Origin: Flavimaribacter sediminis
GTDB lineage: Bacteria; Pseudomonadota; Alphaproteobacteria; Rhizobiales; Rhizobiaceae
DNA: 64,000 nucleotides
Assembly: GCF_019492055.1 (NCBI RefSeq)
Contig: NZ_JAICBX010000006.1
Span: 124,001 to 188,000, forward strand
Reading direction: 5' to 3'
The first letter of the stretch is position 1. The number at the start of each line of letters is the position of its first letter. A program made the translations under genes and the position numbers. Shown in pieces: positions 36,811 through 45,440 of the stretch. The notes under the pieces were generated by a model. The model was not told the origin of the DNA and ran no database searches. It saw only the letters and a list, made by a program, of their open reading frames with translations.

Positions 36811-36874
36811 CGCTTACTGTGGAAGTTGGTTCCGTGATGATTCCCACACAATAATAACATGAAACCAGTAAGCG
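36811..36874. repeat. Inverted repeat between NUDIX gene and eipB
   Basis: Arms CGCTTACTG (36811-36819) and CAGTAAGCG (36866-36874) flank a 46-base spacer in the A+T-rich gap downstream of eipB. Extra partial pairing (TGTTATTA with AATAACA) lies nearby. It may end eipB transcripts or mark a regulatory site for the NUDIX gene. Confidence 0.35.
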
Positions 36875-36892
36875 ATAAGCGGTAGACTTGCG

Positions 36893-37702
36893 TTATTTGC
36901 AACTTTCACTGTCGAACACCTCTAGCAAAGTCAATTTGCCTTTGAGTGTGAACTCGCCATAGTCCATCACGAGATCGCGTGTGACGCCATTCTCGTGAAG
37001 CTTGAACGATATGCGATAGATCGGTACGCCATCACCTTGTTCAGACTCATCGAAATAGGCGACGGACACAGGCCATACCGGATCATCCTTGAGCGAACCG
37101 ATGGCGTCCGCCTCATCGTCGTCCTCGATCAGACGCGGCGATCCGACAATATTGGAGGTCAGCATGATTTCCCTGCCCTCTTCGGTGCCGTCATAAAGGC
37201 GTGACTGGAAAAATTTTTCACCGGCCTTGGCCTTTTCGATCAAGGTGATCATCTGCGCAGTCGGAAACTCCGAAGCCGCCAGCGTCAGATCATCCGGTTC
37301 GGGAAGCTTCAGCCGGACCGAGGTGGCGTCTCCTTCCAGCGCTGCATTTCCCGAAACTTCCTTGTCGAGCTTGTCGTTGACGTATGTCCGCGTCATGAAA
37401 CTGAATGTGGCGTTCTCGATGTCCTCATAGGTTTGGGTCTGCTGGTCGGTCACCCGAACAGACGCGCCCGTATCCAGTTGCGACACGAAACGAAAATCGA
37501 CAGTGTAACCCTCGCACGGCGAGCCGCCGAACTCGTAGACCATGCGACCGAACATCGATTCAATGCGAGACCTTTCCGATACGTCCGCAAGTTCTATGTC
37601 ATAAACAGCCCGATGAGGCGCCAGTCCTTCGGTAACGCCCGCCAAGGCGACGCCGCTTTGCTGGATGATTGCGAAAACAGAAAAGGCTGCTATCAGTCGC
37701 AC
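36893..37702 (-). CDS. eipB: Cell envelope integrity protein EipB family (DUF1849)
   Basis: EipB is a periplasmic beta-spiral protein needed for envelope integrity in Brucella. The product shows APHRAVYDIELADVSERS, the FGRMVYEFGGSPCEGYTVDFR region, and a second cysteine at the extreme C-terminus (FDSESCK) that could form the known disulfide. I place the start at a GTG (37702) because a strong GGAAGGA lies in front of it and it opens directly into a signal peptide (RLIAAFSVFAIIQQSGVALA). The ATG-initiated frame upstream would bury that signal. The gene is divergent from the RidA-family gene. Confidence 0.85.
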   Translation of the reverse strand: MRLIAAFSVFAIIQQSGVALAGVTEGLAPHRAVYDIELADVSERSRIESMFGRMVYEFGGSPCEGYTVDFRFVSQLDTGASVRVTDQQTQTYEDIENATFSFMTRTYVNDKLDKEVSGNAALEGDATSVRLKLPEPDDLTLAASEFPTAQMITLIEKAKAGEKFFQSRLYDGTEEGREIMLTSNIVGSPRLIEDDDEADAIGSLKDDPVWPVSVAYFDESEQGDGVPIYRISFKLHENGVTRDLVMDYGEFTLKGKLTLLEVFDSESCK

Positions 37703-37816
37703 TATTAAATTCCTTCCCGAACAACGGGCGCTACAGGATCGCACATCGCCGTTACGCCTATCTGTTCCTATCAGCTTGCGCCGCCACGTTCCAATCCCTT
37801 TCAACCGGAGACATCA

Positions 37817-38284
37817 ATGAACCAGACGATCACCGAGAGACTCGCCGAAAAGGGCCTTGCGCTTCCAGAGGTCGCCTCGCCTGCCGCCAACTATGTCCCT
37901 TATGTCATCAGTCAATCGATGCTCTATATTTCCGGCCAGCTTCCGCTCGTCAACGGGTCGCTTCAGGTCGCCGGCAAACTTGGAGACAATGTTGATCTGG
38001 ACTCCGGGGTGAAGGCTGCTGAAATTTGCGCGTTGAACATACTCGGATGCGCGAACGCTGCGCTCGAAGGCGCGATGGAGCGCATCACGAGGGTCGTGAA
38101 AATTCAGGGTTTCGTCGCATCGACGCCTGATTTCGTCGAACAGCATCTGGTGATCAACGGAGCTTCGAACTTTCTGGTGGAAATACTTGGGGAGAGAGGT
38201 CGTCACTCCCGCGCCGCCGTGGGCATGTCGGCCCTGCCGATGAACGCCGCCGTCGAGGTCGACTGTCTGATAGAAATCGTCTGA
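37817..38284 (+). CDS. RidA (YjgF/YER057c/UK114) family protein
   Basis: This 155-residue Rid-family protein belongs to the longer YjgF-like subgroup. RidA proper deaminates reactive imine intermediates; whether this subgroup does so is uncertain. Visible features are YVISQSMLYISGQLPLVNG, CALNILGCANAAL and the final strand AAVEVDCLIEIV. The arginine often used for catalysis in canonical RidA is not obvious. CGGAG lies ahead of the ATG, and the next gene starts two bases after the stop codon. Confidence 0.88.
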   Translation: MNQTITERLAEKGLALPEVASPAANYVPYVISQSMLYISGQLPLVNGSLQVAGKLGDNVDLDSGVKAAEICALNILGCANAALEGAMERITRVVKIQGFVASTPDFVEQHLVINGASNFLVEILGERGRHSRAAVGMSALPMNAAVEVDCLIEIV

Positions 38285-38286
38285 CA

Positions 38287-39033
38287 ATGTCGACGCTTGC
38301 CTGGATGACGGCGAGGCCGATCGCGCATCGCGGCCTCCACGACATGAACTCATGCGTCTGGGAAAACACATCGACAGCCTTCGATCGCGCGATCGCCTCC
38401 GGATACAATATCGAGTGCGACCTCCAGATCACTTCGGACAACATGCCGGTGGTTTTTCACGATTATAAAACGGATCGGCTGTGCAACGTCGAAGGCGTCG
38501 TGAAGGAGATGACAGCCGCGGAACTCAAAAAGCTGACAATCGGCTCGTCCGGAGAACATCCGCAAACGCTGAAGGATATGCTCCGTCAGGTCGATGATCG
38601 CACGGGCCTGGTGATCGAGCTCAAGCCTCAGTCAGACTGCCTCACCACAGTGTTTGCGACTGCAGTGCTCGAAGATTTGAACGAATATATCGGGCGCGTC
38701 GCCTTGATGTCCTTCGATGCGAATCTTATCCTTGAGTTGATCAGACTTGGATCGCCCTGGCCGGTGGGATTGACCGCGGAAGCGCACAGCGATTACGGGC
38801 TTCACCTTGACGAGGATATTTTGGACAGCGGTGTTCGTTTCGTTTCCTTCCATGTCGCTGATCTTCCGCATACGTTTGTCGATCATGCGAAAGCCAGGGG
38901 ATTGCCGGTGATTACCTGGACGGTCAGGACCGAACAGCAACTGGAACTGACCTACCGTCACGCGGACCAGATTACCTTCGAAGGATTTGATCCCGATATG
39001 CAACACTCGCGAGAACAGCGCGCTTCAGGATGA
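38287..39033 (+). CDS. Glycerophosphodiester phosphodiesterase family protein
   Basis: This 248-residue GDPD TIM barrel would cleave glycerophosphodiesters to glycerol-3-phosphate and an alcohol. The N-terminal metal and catalytic motif is HRGLHD at residues 14-19 with WEN at 25-27. ECDLQIT supplies the next metal ligands, and FHDYKTDRL carries the second catalytic His. There is no signal peptide, so it is cytoplasmic. It is tightly packed between the RidA-family gene and the COG3146 gene. Confidence 0.9.
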   Translation: MSTLAWMTARPIAHRGLHDMNSCVWENTSTAFDRAIASGYNIECDLQITSDNMPVVFHDYKTDRLCNVEGVVKEMTAAELKKLTIGSSGEHPQTLKDMLRQVDDRTGLVIELKPQSDCLTTVFATAVLEDLNEYIGRVALMSFDANLILELIRLGSPWPVGLTAEAHSDYGLHLDEDILDSGVRFVSFHVADLPHTFVDHAKARGLPVITWTVRTEQQLELTYRHADQITFEGFDPDMQHSREQRASG

Positions 39034-40247
39034 CGCAGGACCATTCGGATTGCAGGGGAGATAGCGGGAGGAACAGTGAGGAAGAAGCGACATTCCGTAT
39101 TCGGGTGGTCGATTCCTTTTCGGACATCGATGAAAACGCCTGGCAGGGACTGGCGGGCGCAGCGCGAGGGGCGGAAGGCTACAACCCCTTCGTCTCCTAC
39201 GCTTTTCTGAGCGCATTGGAAGACAGTGGATGCGCGACCGCCGAGACTGGATGGCTTGGCCAGCATCTGCTTCTGGAGACCGAAGACGGCGGGCTGCACG
39301 GCGCCCTGCCCTGTTACCTGAAGAGCCACAGCCAAGGCGAGTATGTTTTCGATCATGGCTGGGCCGACGCATTCGAGCGAGCCGGCGGGCGCTACTATCC
39401 GAAACTGCAGGCTGCGACGCCCTTTACTCCCGCCACGGGTCCACGACTGCTGACAACTGTTTCAGATCGCAGTCCTGCGATAATGGAGGCTTTGGCGGCC
39501 GGACTTAAACAGCTGGCGGAAAGGCTTGGCGTTTCCTCGGCTCACGCCACATTCGTGCCAGACGCCGAAATGCAGGTTTTCATGGCGCAGGACTATCTGC
39601 ACAGGACCGATCAGCAATTCCATTTCCACAACCAACACTACGCGCAATACGCCGATTTCCTTGAGTCCTTGGCGTCGAGAAAACGCAAAACCCTGAAGAA
39701 AGAGCGAAAGACCGCGCTTGAAAACGGAATATCCATCGAGTGGCTTACCGGGAGAGACCTGACCGAGGACGTGTGGGACCGGTTCTATGAATTCTACATG
39801 GACACAGGATCACGCAAATGGGGCCGCCCTTATCTCAACCGTCAATTCTACTCGCTCATCGGCGAGCGCATGCCGGACGATGTCCTGCTTGTGATGGCGA
39901 AACGTGAAGGGCGATACATTGCCGGCGCGATCAACTTCATCGGCTCGAATACGCTGTTCGGGCGGCATTGGGGCTGTATAGAAGACCACCGGTTCCTGCA
40001 TTTCGAGGTTTGCTATCACCAGGCGATCGATTTCGCTATCGCCAACAAGCTGGCGACGGTGGAAGCCGGCGCGCAGGGAGAACACAAGCTGGCCCGCGGA
40101 TACATGCCTGTCACGACACATTCCGCCCACCATATTTGCCATCCGGGTCTCAGGCGCGCCGTCGACGACTACCTCTCGGGCGAGCGGCGGGAAGTCGACC
40201 ACATGTCACGGATACTCAAGGACCACGGCCCTTTCCGGAAGGGCTGA
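39030..40247 (+). CDS. COG3146-family GNAT-like protein (DUF482)
   Basis: This 405-residue protein belongs to the COG3146 (PF04339) family of GNAT-fold, FemAB-like predicted acyltransferases. It shows YNPFVSYAFLSALEDSG, KRKTLKKERKTALENGI, the GRHWGCIEDHRFLHFEVCYH segment, and a C-terminal EAGAQGEHKLARGYMP motif. The biochemical role is unknown. The start codon overlaps the previous stop codon (ATGA), making it the third gene of a small operon. It is the last host gene before the phage-derived block, which begins on the opposite strand 8 bp later. Confidence 0.88.
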   Translation: MTQDHSDCRGDSGRNSEEEATFRIRVVDSFSDIDENAWQGLAGAARGAEGYNPFVSYAFLSALEDSGCATAETGWLGQHLLLETEDGGLHGALPCYLKSHSQGEYVFDHGWADAFERAGGRYYPKLQAATPFTPATGPRLLTTVSDRSPAIMEALAAGLKQLAERLGVSSAHATFVPDAEMQVFMAQDYLHRTDQQFHFHNQHYAQYADFLESLASRKRKTLKKERKTALENGISIEWLTGRDLTEDVWDRFYEFYMDTGSRKWGRPYLNRQFYSLIGERMPDDVLLVMAKREGRYIAGAINFIGSNTLFGRHWGCIEDHRFLHFEVCYHQAIDFAIANKLATVEAGAQGEHKLARGYMPVTTHSAHHICHPGLRRAVDDYLSGERREVDHMSRILKDHGPFRKG

Positions 40248-40254
40248 CGCTTCG

Positions 40255-40277
40255 AAAAAACAGGCGAGCGCATCACC
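40255..40277 (-). terminator. Terminator ending the phage-derived operon
   Basis: On the minus strand a short stem GGTGA/TCGCC (one G-T pair, five-base loop) is followed by TG and six T residues. It lies after the last small gene of the module and just before the convergent COG3146 gene end. Confidence 0.6.
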
Positions 40278-40291
40278 GTGCAGGCTAAATG

Positions 40292-40489
40292 CTATTGCGC
40301 GTCGCCTTGACACACCTGTATTGCGCGCAGCCTGATCTTCAGGCTGTCGCCATCGGGATTTGCTTCTTCGAGCAGTTTTCTTGCTTCATGGAAACAAGCG
40401 TCGAATTCCGTCGAACGCCATAGTATGGACGCTGCAACCAGCAGCAACCCGACAAAAATTGCAATAGCTGTAAATTCGTTCGATCGCAT
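40292..40489 (-). CDS. Small single-pass membrane protein, end of lysis block
   Basis: This 65-residue protein has one membrane helix (about residues 7-24, FTAIAIFVGLLLVAASIL) and a charged C-terminal tail with two cysteines. AAGAAGG precedes the ATG at 40487-40489; the frame is open 39 codons further, but without a ribosome site. Position and topology suggest an accessory lysis protein such as a spanin part or a holin regulator. No family match is recognised, so the role is inference from context only. Confidence 0.6.
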   Translation of the reverse strand: MRSNEFTAIAIFVGLLLVAASILWRSTEFDACFHEARKLLEEANPDGDSLKIRLRAIQVCQGDAQ

Positions 40490-40602
40490 GAAACTACCTT
40501 CTTGGATTTTGTCAGATGCTCGGCGCACAAGTGATTCATTCGCCCCGATAAAGCATTCGAAACAGTCATTGTAAAGCATGGGGCAAACAGGAAAAATACT
40601 CT

Positions 40603-40914
40603 TCAACGAGCCTCCACAGCATCCAGGATTCTCTTGAGCGTTTCATTCTGTTGCTGCTGGGTCACTTCTATGCCGCGTAGTCGCTCCCGCACATCGCCCG
40701 CGCGCTCCTCGGACCGTGTCAAACGGTCGGCGTTTTCGGCGATATCAACGGCGTGTGTCGCCACTGCCTGTTCGACAATGGTCACCCGTTCACCAAGCCC
40801 GAACCACATGCTCAGGCCCCCGATGATCATCCCGAGAATGGTGATGATGTTGCCGACGGACAGGCGCCAATCGATGAACCGGCGCGCGTTGCCATTGATA
40901 TCGTTGTTCGCCAT
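40603..40914 (-). CDS. Membrane protein with coiled coil, lysis block
   Basis: This 103-residue protein has a short polar N-terminus, one long hydrophobic helix (about 19-39, GNIITILGMIIGGLSMWFGLG) and a C-terminal heptad-rich coiled coil. The shape recalls XhlA-like hemolysin accessory proteins or i-spanins. The start ATG overlaps the holin stop codon as ATGA, so it is translationally coupled. A longer frame upstream runs through the holin gene and is not the real start. Confidence 0.78.
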   Translation of the reverse strand: MANNDINGNARRFIDWRLSVGNIITILGMIIGGLSMWFGLGERVTIVEQAVATHAVDIAENADRLTRSEERAGDVRERLRGIEVTQQQQNETLKRILDAVEAR

Positions 40915-41432
40915 CACGTCGCCCCTGTTGTCTTCTCTTTCGTGCGCTGGCCGACATAGTAACCGACAACGCCGGCCCAGGCTGTCATGACCGGCACGAC
41001 AATCCCGATCAGCGGCAGGACGGAAGCGTCCACGGAGATCCGCGACAGCAGCATGACGCACACGGTCACAACAATAATCAGACAACCAACAGGAAACAGA
41101 AAGCCGTTGATCGGCCGCCAGACCCTCGTCAGAAGATCGGCGCTATTCCGGTCGCCATTCGCAAGTTCGATATAGGCCATGTGGGCTTCCGCGCCGGCGC
41201 GAGCAATAGCCGCGTAATTCGTCTCGATCGTCCGCACCGTCTGTGTGAAAACCTCCGGATCGGCCTTGTAGGCCTCCTCGATCGCCTGTGGTGTGGCGTC
41301 CGCGCCGAGCCTCTCGGCCACGACCTCGATGACGTCGCCGGCGATCGCGCCGCCCTTGCCGCCCTTTGATTTCAGGATGCCTGCCAGGATCGGCGCGCCG
41401 ACGCTGAGCAGGATTGAAACAAGCGCGCCCAT
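40914..41432 (-). CDS. GTA-type 3TM holin
   Basis: This 172-residue protein matches the holin family named for gene-transfer-agent release (GTA_holin_3TM). It has a hydrophobic N-terminus (VSILLSVGAPILAGIL) and a middle amphipathic part (EEAYKADPEVFTQTVRTIETNY). The VWRPINGFLFPVGCLIIVVTVCVMLL segment and a third membrane helix (about 142-163) follow. It would permeabilise the inner membrane at lysis. It is coupled to the lysin gene upstream and the coiled-coil protein gene downstream. Confidence 0.85.
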   Translation of the reverse strand: MGALVSILLSVGAPILAGILKSKGGKGGAIAGDVIEVVAERLGADATPQAIEEAYKADPEVFTQTVRTIETNYAAIARAGAEAHMAYIELANGDRNSADLLTRVWRPINGFLFPVGCLIIVVTVCVMLLSRISVDASVLPLIGIVVPVMTAWAGVVGYYVGQRTKEKTTGAT

Positions 41433-42226
41433 TATGCCGTCACCTTTCGATAGGCCTCGACCCGTGCGTTTGCGGCCCGCGACTGGACGATCAGCACGAT
41501 CGCGACCAGCACTGCGGCCGCAGCCACGCCGCCGACGATCCAGCTTGTCAGAATATCGAATCCGGTCGAATCAATCGCGACCCCGCCGCCGGTCAGCGAA
41601 CCGCCCGCGCCGCTCGCTGCGGCCGCTTTCTGCTTGAAGGCCGCCTCATTGGCGCCGTCAGACATCTCCCGTCTGGCGATCTCTTCGACCCTCTGCGCCG
41701 TGCGCTGCTTCGCCTTTTCCCCAACGCCCTTCGTCATCGCCTGGGCCGCCATGGCGACGGCCTTGACCTCGATATCGGCGACACGGTTCGACCACCCCTT
41801 GCCGAAGGTCTTCCAGATCTTCAGGCTCTGCATGAAGGAAAGCCGCTTGCGGCAGATCGCGCGCACCGTCACCGTATGATCCGACGAGCCGACGCTTGCC
41901 TTCAGCCATTTCAGCCCGCGCGACACGCCCGAGTTGACCGCCGCGTCATAGACAGCGAGATCGACGCCCGGAACCAGATTGTAATTTACAGCCGTCGGAT
42001 GCCAGTATTCGTCGCAATAGAGCCGCAGCGCCTCGGAATAGGTGATCTGCCGCACCGGCTTGACCGCCAACTTCCGCTTTTCAAGCCAGGCCTTATAGGT
42101 CGCCTCGGTCACGCCATACATGGTCTTGCCACCCCGATCGTCCGCATGGTTAGACCATCCGCCCTCCCACTTGGCCGTGATTGCATGGCACGCGTCAAAG
42201 CGATCGATTCCGATAGAAATCGTCAT
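41432..42226 (-). CDS. GH108 peptidoglycan hydrolase with C-terminal membrane helix
   Basis: This muramidase-like lysin has the GH108 catalytic motif EGGW at residues 21-24, then DRGGKTMYGVT. A peptidoglycan-binding-type domain (PG_binding_3 family) follows with YDAAVNSGVSRGLKWLK at about residues 93-109. Beyond residue 200 comes a low-complexity Ala/Gly linker and one strong hydrophobic helix (about 225-248), then a short basic tail. This tail-anchored layout differs from plain GH108 lysins and suggests membrane-held release control. GAGG lies before the ATG. Confidence 0.9.
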   Translation of the reverse strand: MTISIGIDRFDACHAITAKWEGGWSNHADDRGGKTMYGVTEATYKAWLEKRKLAVKPVRQITYSEALRLYCDEYWHPTAVNYNLVPGVDLAVYDAAVNSGVSRGLKWLKASVGSSDHTVTVRAICRKRLSFMQSLKIWKTFGKGWSNRVADIEVKAVAMAAQAMTKGVGEKAKQRTAQRVEEIARREMSDGANEAAFKQKAAAASGAGGSLTGGGVAIDSTGFDILTSWIVGGVAAAAVLVAIVLIVQSRAANARVEAYRKVTA

Positions 42227-42433
42227 GGGGAACCTCGATTGTTTTGATTTAGGGATTTGGGAGCAGGCCGCGTCGGAATCTTGACGTTACGATATGCGTC
42301 GACAATTAACGGACTGCACCAAACACCAAATTACTTCCGAAATCGCTTGATTTATATTTTTTCGTCGAATGTTTTTGGTTAAATTACTTGAATTACTGCT
42401 TTTCTTATATTGAATTACATCAATAACTCATTC

Positions 42434-43177
42434 TTACCAATAACCTGCCGATATCATTTCACGGCCGCAGATTTCTTTGAACTTAGTTTGCTCGTCTTCA
42501 GTCCATCCAGTATCGCCCAAACTTGGTTCTGTGCGGGGCACATAATTAAGCTTGGAACTTTTACTGGTCGTAGAGAAAAAATCTTCGACTACAGACCTAT
42601 CGATGTCACTACCGTAACCCTCTAGGAAAGAGGTAATTTGGGAATGAACATTAAACGGATTTTCAGCTAGTTCTTCCATCGTCAATGAAAGAGTACGATC
42701 TTTAATCACCGGGTAGACCACGTCAAAGGCGGAGATCACCTGGGACCAAGTCTTGCAGGCACTTTCGAATGAACGCCCCTCGTCCTTGCGTAGAAGAGAT
42801 TCCACATTGCCGATTCCACTTCTTGTGAGATGTATGAACCTCGCGGTTTCATCGAATTTGGCAATCTGTTTGCAAGCATTTACCATCTCAAATCCAGGCG
42901 TTTTGTCGTAAGCAATCTGCGGCCAATCTAAATAATCAAGATATGTCGACTTGTAGGCATGGTAGGACATTCTGAGGAGACGGTCGGCACCGACCTTGTT
43001 CAGTGAATAGGCGTTTCTAGGGATGGTACGTTGTATCTCGGACACCCCAACTTCCAAGTGATGCATCAGCCTGAAAATATGACTCTCCGCATGTCCAGGA
43101 ATTCCGAGTATTTCTCTGAAATAGGACGCGACTTTGGTTGTGCCGGAACGCTGAGCACCAATGATAAAAACAATCAA
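42434..43177 (-). CDS. Sulfotransferase family protein (phage cargo gene)
   Basis: This 247-residue sulfotransferase fold protein has the 5-prime phosphosulfate loop IGAQRSGTTKVASYF at about residues 6-20. The 3-prime phosphate segment is FIHLTRSGIGNVESLLRKDEG near residue 110. The gene is visibly richer in A+T than the phage genes on both sides and is flanked by A+T-rich noncoding DNA, which suggests recent acquisition. It lies between the tailspike and lysin genes, a usual place for cargo genes. Surface polysaccharide sulfation is a plausible role but unproven. Confidence 0.85.
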   Translation of the reverse strand: MIVFIIGAQRSGTTKVASYFREILGIPGHAESHIFRLMHHLEVGVSEIQRTIPRNAYSLNKVGADRLLRMSYHAYKSTYLDYLDWPQIAYDKTPGFEMVNACKQIAKFDETARFIHLTRSGIGNVESLLRKDEGRSFESACKTWSQVISAFDVVYPVIKDRTLSLTMEELAENPFNVHSQITSFLEGYGSDIDRSVVEDFFSTTSKSSKLNYVPRTEPSLGDTGWTEDEQTKFKEICGREMISAGYW

Positions 43178-43258
43178 AATTCACACCGCATTTGCTACTT
43201 TAAGACGGACTAAGAATGCAATTATTTGATGCATTATTGTACGCAGATCAACCCACCA

Positions 43259-45304
43259 TCAAAGGCAAACTGTACCCTTCACCGTCACGGCCACCGTCGC
43301 CGGCTCAACAAACTCTCCGGTCTCGTCGAGAAACTGCACGCGCGCCATCCAGACTGACTTGTCACGGATGACCGGAATGACGATCCCCGGATAGGATGAC
43401 GGCGTCGCCTCCACGACGACCTGAAAAGCCGTGCTCGCCATCTGTCGATTGAAGGTGATCGAGAAGTCCGTGTCGCTGTTGCGCGTGATGCTGTTGATGT
43501 TCGTCCCGGTCTCGATCGTGGGATCCGCGCCGGTGTTCGTCGTGAAGGCAACATAGGCCTCCGTCTTGCCAACGCCCTGATCTCCGAACACCGAGACGAT
43601 GTTCTGTGTCTGGTTGGAGTCGGCGATCAGGCTGGAGGTGTCGCCGTCAAACTCTTTCGAGATCCGGTGGTCGGGGCTGGACGAACGAAACACATTGCCG
43701 GTCGCAAACAGCGAGGAGCCTGTCGAGAGCAGAACACATCCGCCCGTATCGTCGTCATGATAGCTCGAGGCGTTGGTGAGGGAGTGGTTCAACACGTTTC
43801 TCACCCCGTCGAAATGATAGCCATAGAGCGAAAACGAGTCGGCGTAGCATTCCGAAACAATGTTGTTGTCGCCCACCAGGCGAAACGCCGTTTCCATCGT
43901 GCCCGTGGTCGGCACGTAGCTCCACGGATGCACCCGGGAAATCATCGAACCATAGATCTGCCCCTGAACGCCGGTCTTGCAGCCGAGGATCACCACGTCG
44001 GAAATCAGCGCGTCCGAGTTCGACCCGGTGAGGTCAAAGTAGATGCCGCGCGGTGAAGTGCCGGAGACGTCGAAATTGTTGTCGGCCGAGCGCTCCAGCA
44101 GGCCATCGTGAATGCGCGCCTCATAGTTGTTAGCGTTTTGTCCCTCAGTGCCAAGATGGATGTAATTGACGTCGCAATCGGTGAAATGGAAGTCGGCGAT
44201 TTCCACCGCCTCGTATTCCTTGAGAAAGAGCACACGCTCCGCCAGATAGTTTGCGTCCAGCTTGCCGCCGCGGAAACGGACGCGCTTGATGCGGTTCGAC
44301 GCCCCCGTGGCGACGTTCAGCATCGCAAACATCGCGGCCTTGGCCCTGACAACGCATCCGGCCTGCAGCTCGAACGACACACCAGGCAGCCATTCGAGCT
44401 GCGAAGCAATCGCGTACTTGCCGGGCAAACCATGCACGGTCGCGCCATCATCAAACGCGGCCGCATAGTCAATCGCCGCCTGCATGGCCGCGCTGCAGTC
44501 GGTCGCATTGTCCGCCACGGCGCCGAAATGGTCGAAGGTGATGAACTCGTCGGCGGGAATCCAGAGCCGGCCGTCCGCAGTCGTCAGCGCCGGCGTAGCC
44601 GCGCTCGCGTCTTCCACATAGCGCAGCGCGCGGCCGTTGTGGGCCACCAGCAATATCTGCGTGAAGTCGGAGATCGCCGTCGCCTCGGCGAGCTCACGGC
44701 TGGCGAAGAACTTCACCGCGATCGAGGAGGCGTGCGCAGCCGCCTCAACAGAGGCCGCCAGCGCCACATCGGCGCCTTCGGAAGCGATCGCCGCATTTGC
44801 TTCCGCATTCTCGATATCAAGGGCCGTTGGACCATTTTCCAGGTCCGCGGCGTATCCATCCCATCGCAACAGCGCTTTCGCCTCCGGCTCCGGCAGAACA
44901 ACATCCGTGTTTCCGGAGCTTGCCTTCACCCTTGGCGCGCGGCGGATGCGACCGTCCAGCGTCTGCAGCGCCCGCGCGAACCGGTCGAACTGGCTCTCGA
45001 ACGCCTGCGCGCGGAACGTGCCGATATCGGAGACTTCCGTCGCCTGTGTCAGCGGTTCGTCCCGGATGATGGTAACCGTGTCCGTCGCAAGAGGCGCTTC
45101 CAGAAATGTCACCACGCCGCTTGAAGTTCCCTCGCCGGCCACCGTGTAGTCGACGGCGATGGTCTGCAGGCCCTCCAGACCGTCCTTATCCGTCAGATAG
45201 ACTGAAAGGTGGCTCTCCTGCTCGAAGAAATACGGAAAGGAGAAGGCAGTCGTCGCGCCGTCGCCGGAATAGCGGATACGGCTTTCCGTAGTCGAAATGG
45301 TCAT
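43259..45304 (-). CDS. Tailspike / tail fibre protein
   Basis: This 681-residue receptor-binding protein starts with a T7 gp17-like attachment domain (about 1-150: RYSGDGATTAFSFPYFF, FRAQAFESQFDRFARALQTL), followed by an Ala-rich linker. A right-handed beta-helix of the pectate-lyase type then begins at FDHFGAVADNATDCSAAM (about 257). Such beta-helices often cleave surface polysaccharide. The ATG at 45304 has AGGA upstream; the ten extra residues of the longer frame are unlikely. A terminator lies just upstream of it, so it may have its own promoter or be fed by readthrough. Confidence 0.9.
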   Translation of the reverse strand: MTISTTESRIRYSGDGATTAFSFPYFFEQESHLSVYLTDKDGLEGLQTIAVDYTVAGEGTSSGVVTFLEAPLATDTVTIIRDEPLTQATEVSDIGTFRAQAFESQFDRFARALQTLDGRIRRAPRVKASSGNTDVVLPEPEAKALLRWDGYAADLENGPTALDIENAEANAAIASEGADVALAASVEAAAHASSIAVKFFASRELAEATAISDFTQILLVAHNGRALRYVEDASAATPALTTADGRLWIPADEFITFDHFGAVADNATDCSAAMQAAIDYAAAFDDGATVHGLPGKYAIASQLEWLPGVSFELQAGCVVRAKAAMFAMLNVATGASNRIKRVRFRGGKLDANYLAERVLFLKEYEAVEIADFHFTDCDVNYIHLGTEGQNANNYEARIHDGLLERSADNNFDVSGTSPRGIYFDLTGSNSDALISDVVILGCKTGVQGQIYGSMISRVHPWSYVPTTGTMETAFRLVGDNNIVSECYADSFSLYGYHFDGVRNVLNHSLTNASSYHDDDTGGCVLLSTGSSLFATGNVFRSSSPDHRISKEFDGDTSSLIADSNQTQNIVSVFGDQGVGKTEAYVAFTTNTGADPTIETGTNINSITRNSDTDFSITFNRQMASTAFQVVVEATPSSYPGIVIPVIRDKSVWMARVQFLDETGEFVEPATVAVTVKGTVCL

Positions 45305-45382
45305 CTTTGTCCTCGATCGCGCACATGGAGACAACCGGCCCCCCGGAAGAGCGCCGAACTGCCTCGTTTGTCCTGTGGAATG

Positions 45383-45404
45383 AAAAGATCAGCCGAAGCA
45401 GATC
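45383..45404 (-). terminator. Rho-independent terminator before the tailspike gene
   Basis: On the minus strand GATCTGC and GCTGATC pair around a TTCG tetraloop (one T-T mismatch), followed by TTTTC. It lies 37 bp after the 59-residue gene and about 80 bp before the tailspike start. Confidence 0.7.
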
Positions 45405-45440
45405 ATCCGAGTGGAGAGTGTAAAGGAGCGGGAGAGAACG

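Noticed and set aside
36893-37804. ATG-initiated 303-residue form of EipB
   Set aside because: It would place 34 polar residues before the signal peptide; the GTG at 37702 has a strong ribosome site and opens directly into it.
40603-41085. Longer 160-codon version of the coiled-coil lysis protein
   Set aside because: The extra N-terminal part is the shadow of the holin gene; the ATGA overlap marks the real start at 40914.
42227-42433. Third copy of the phage promoter-like element upstream of the lysin gene
   Set aside because: Only CGAAAA and TATAAA words occur, with different spacing; in such A+T-rich DNA this is likely chance.
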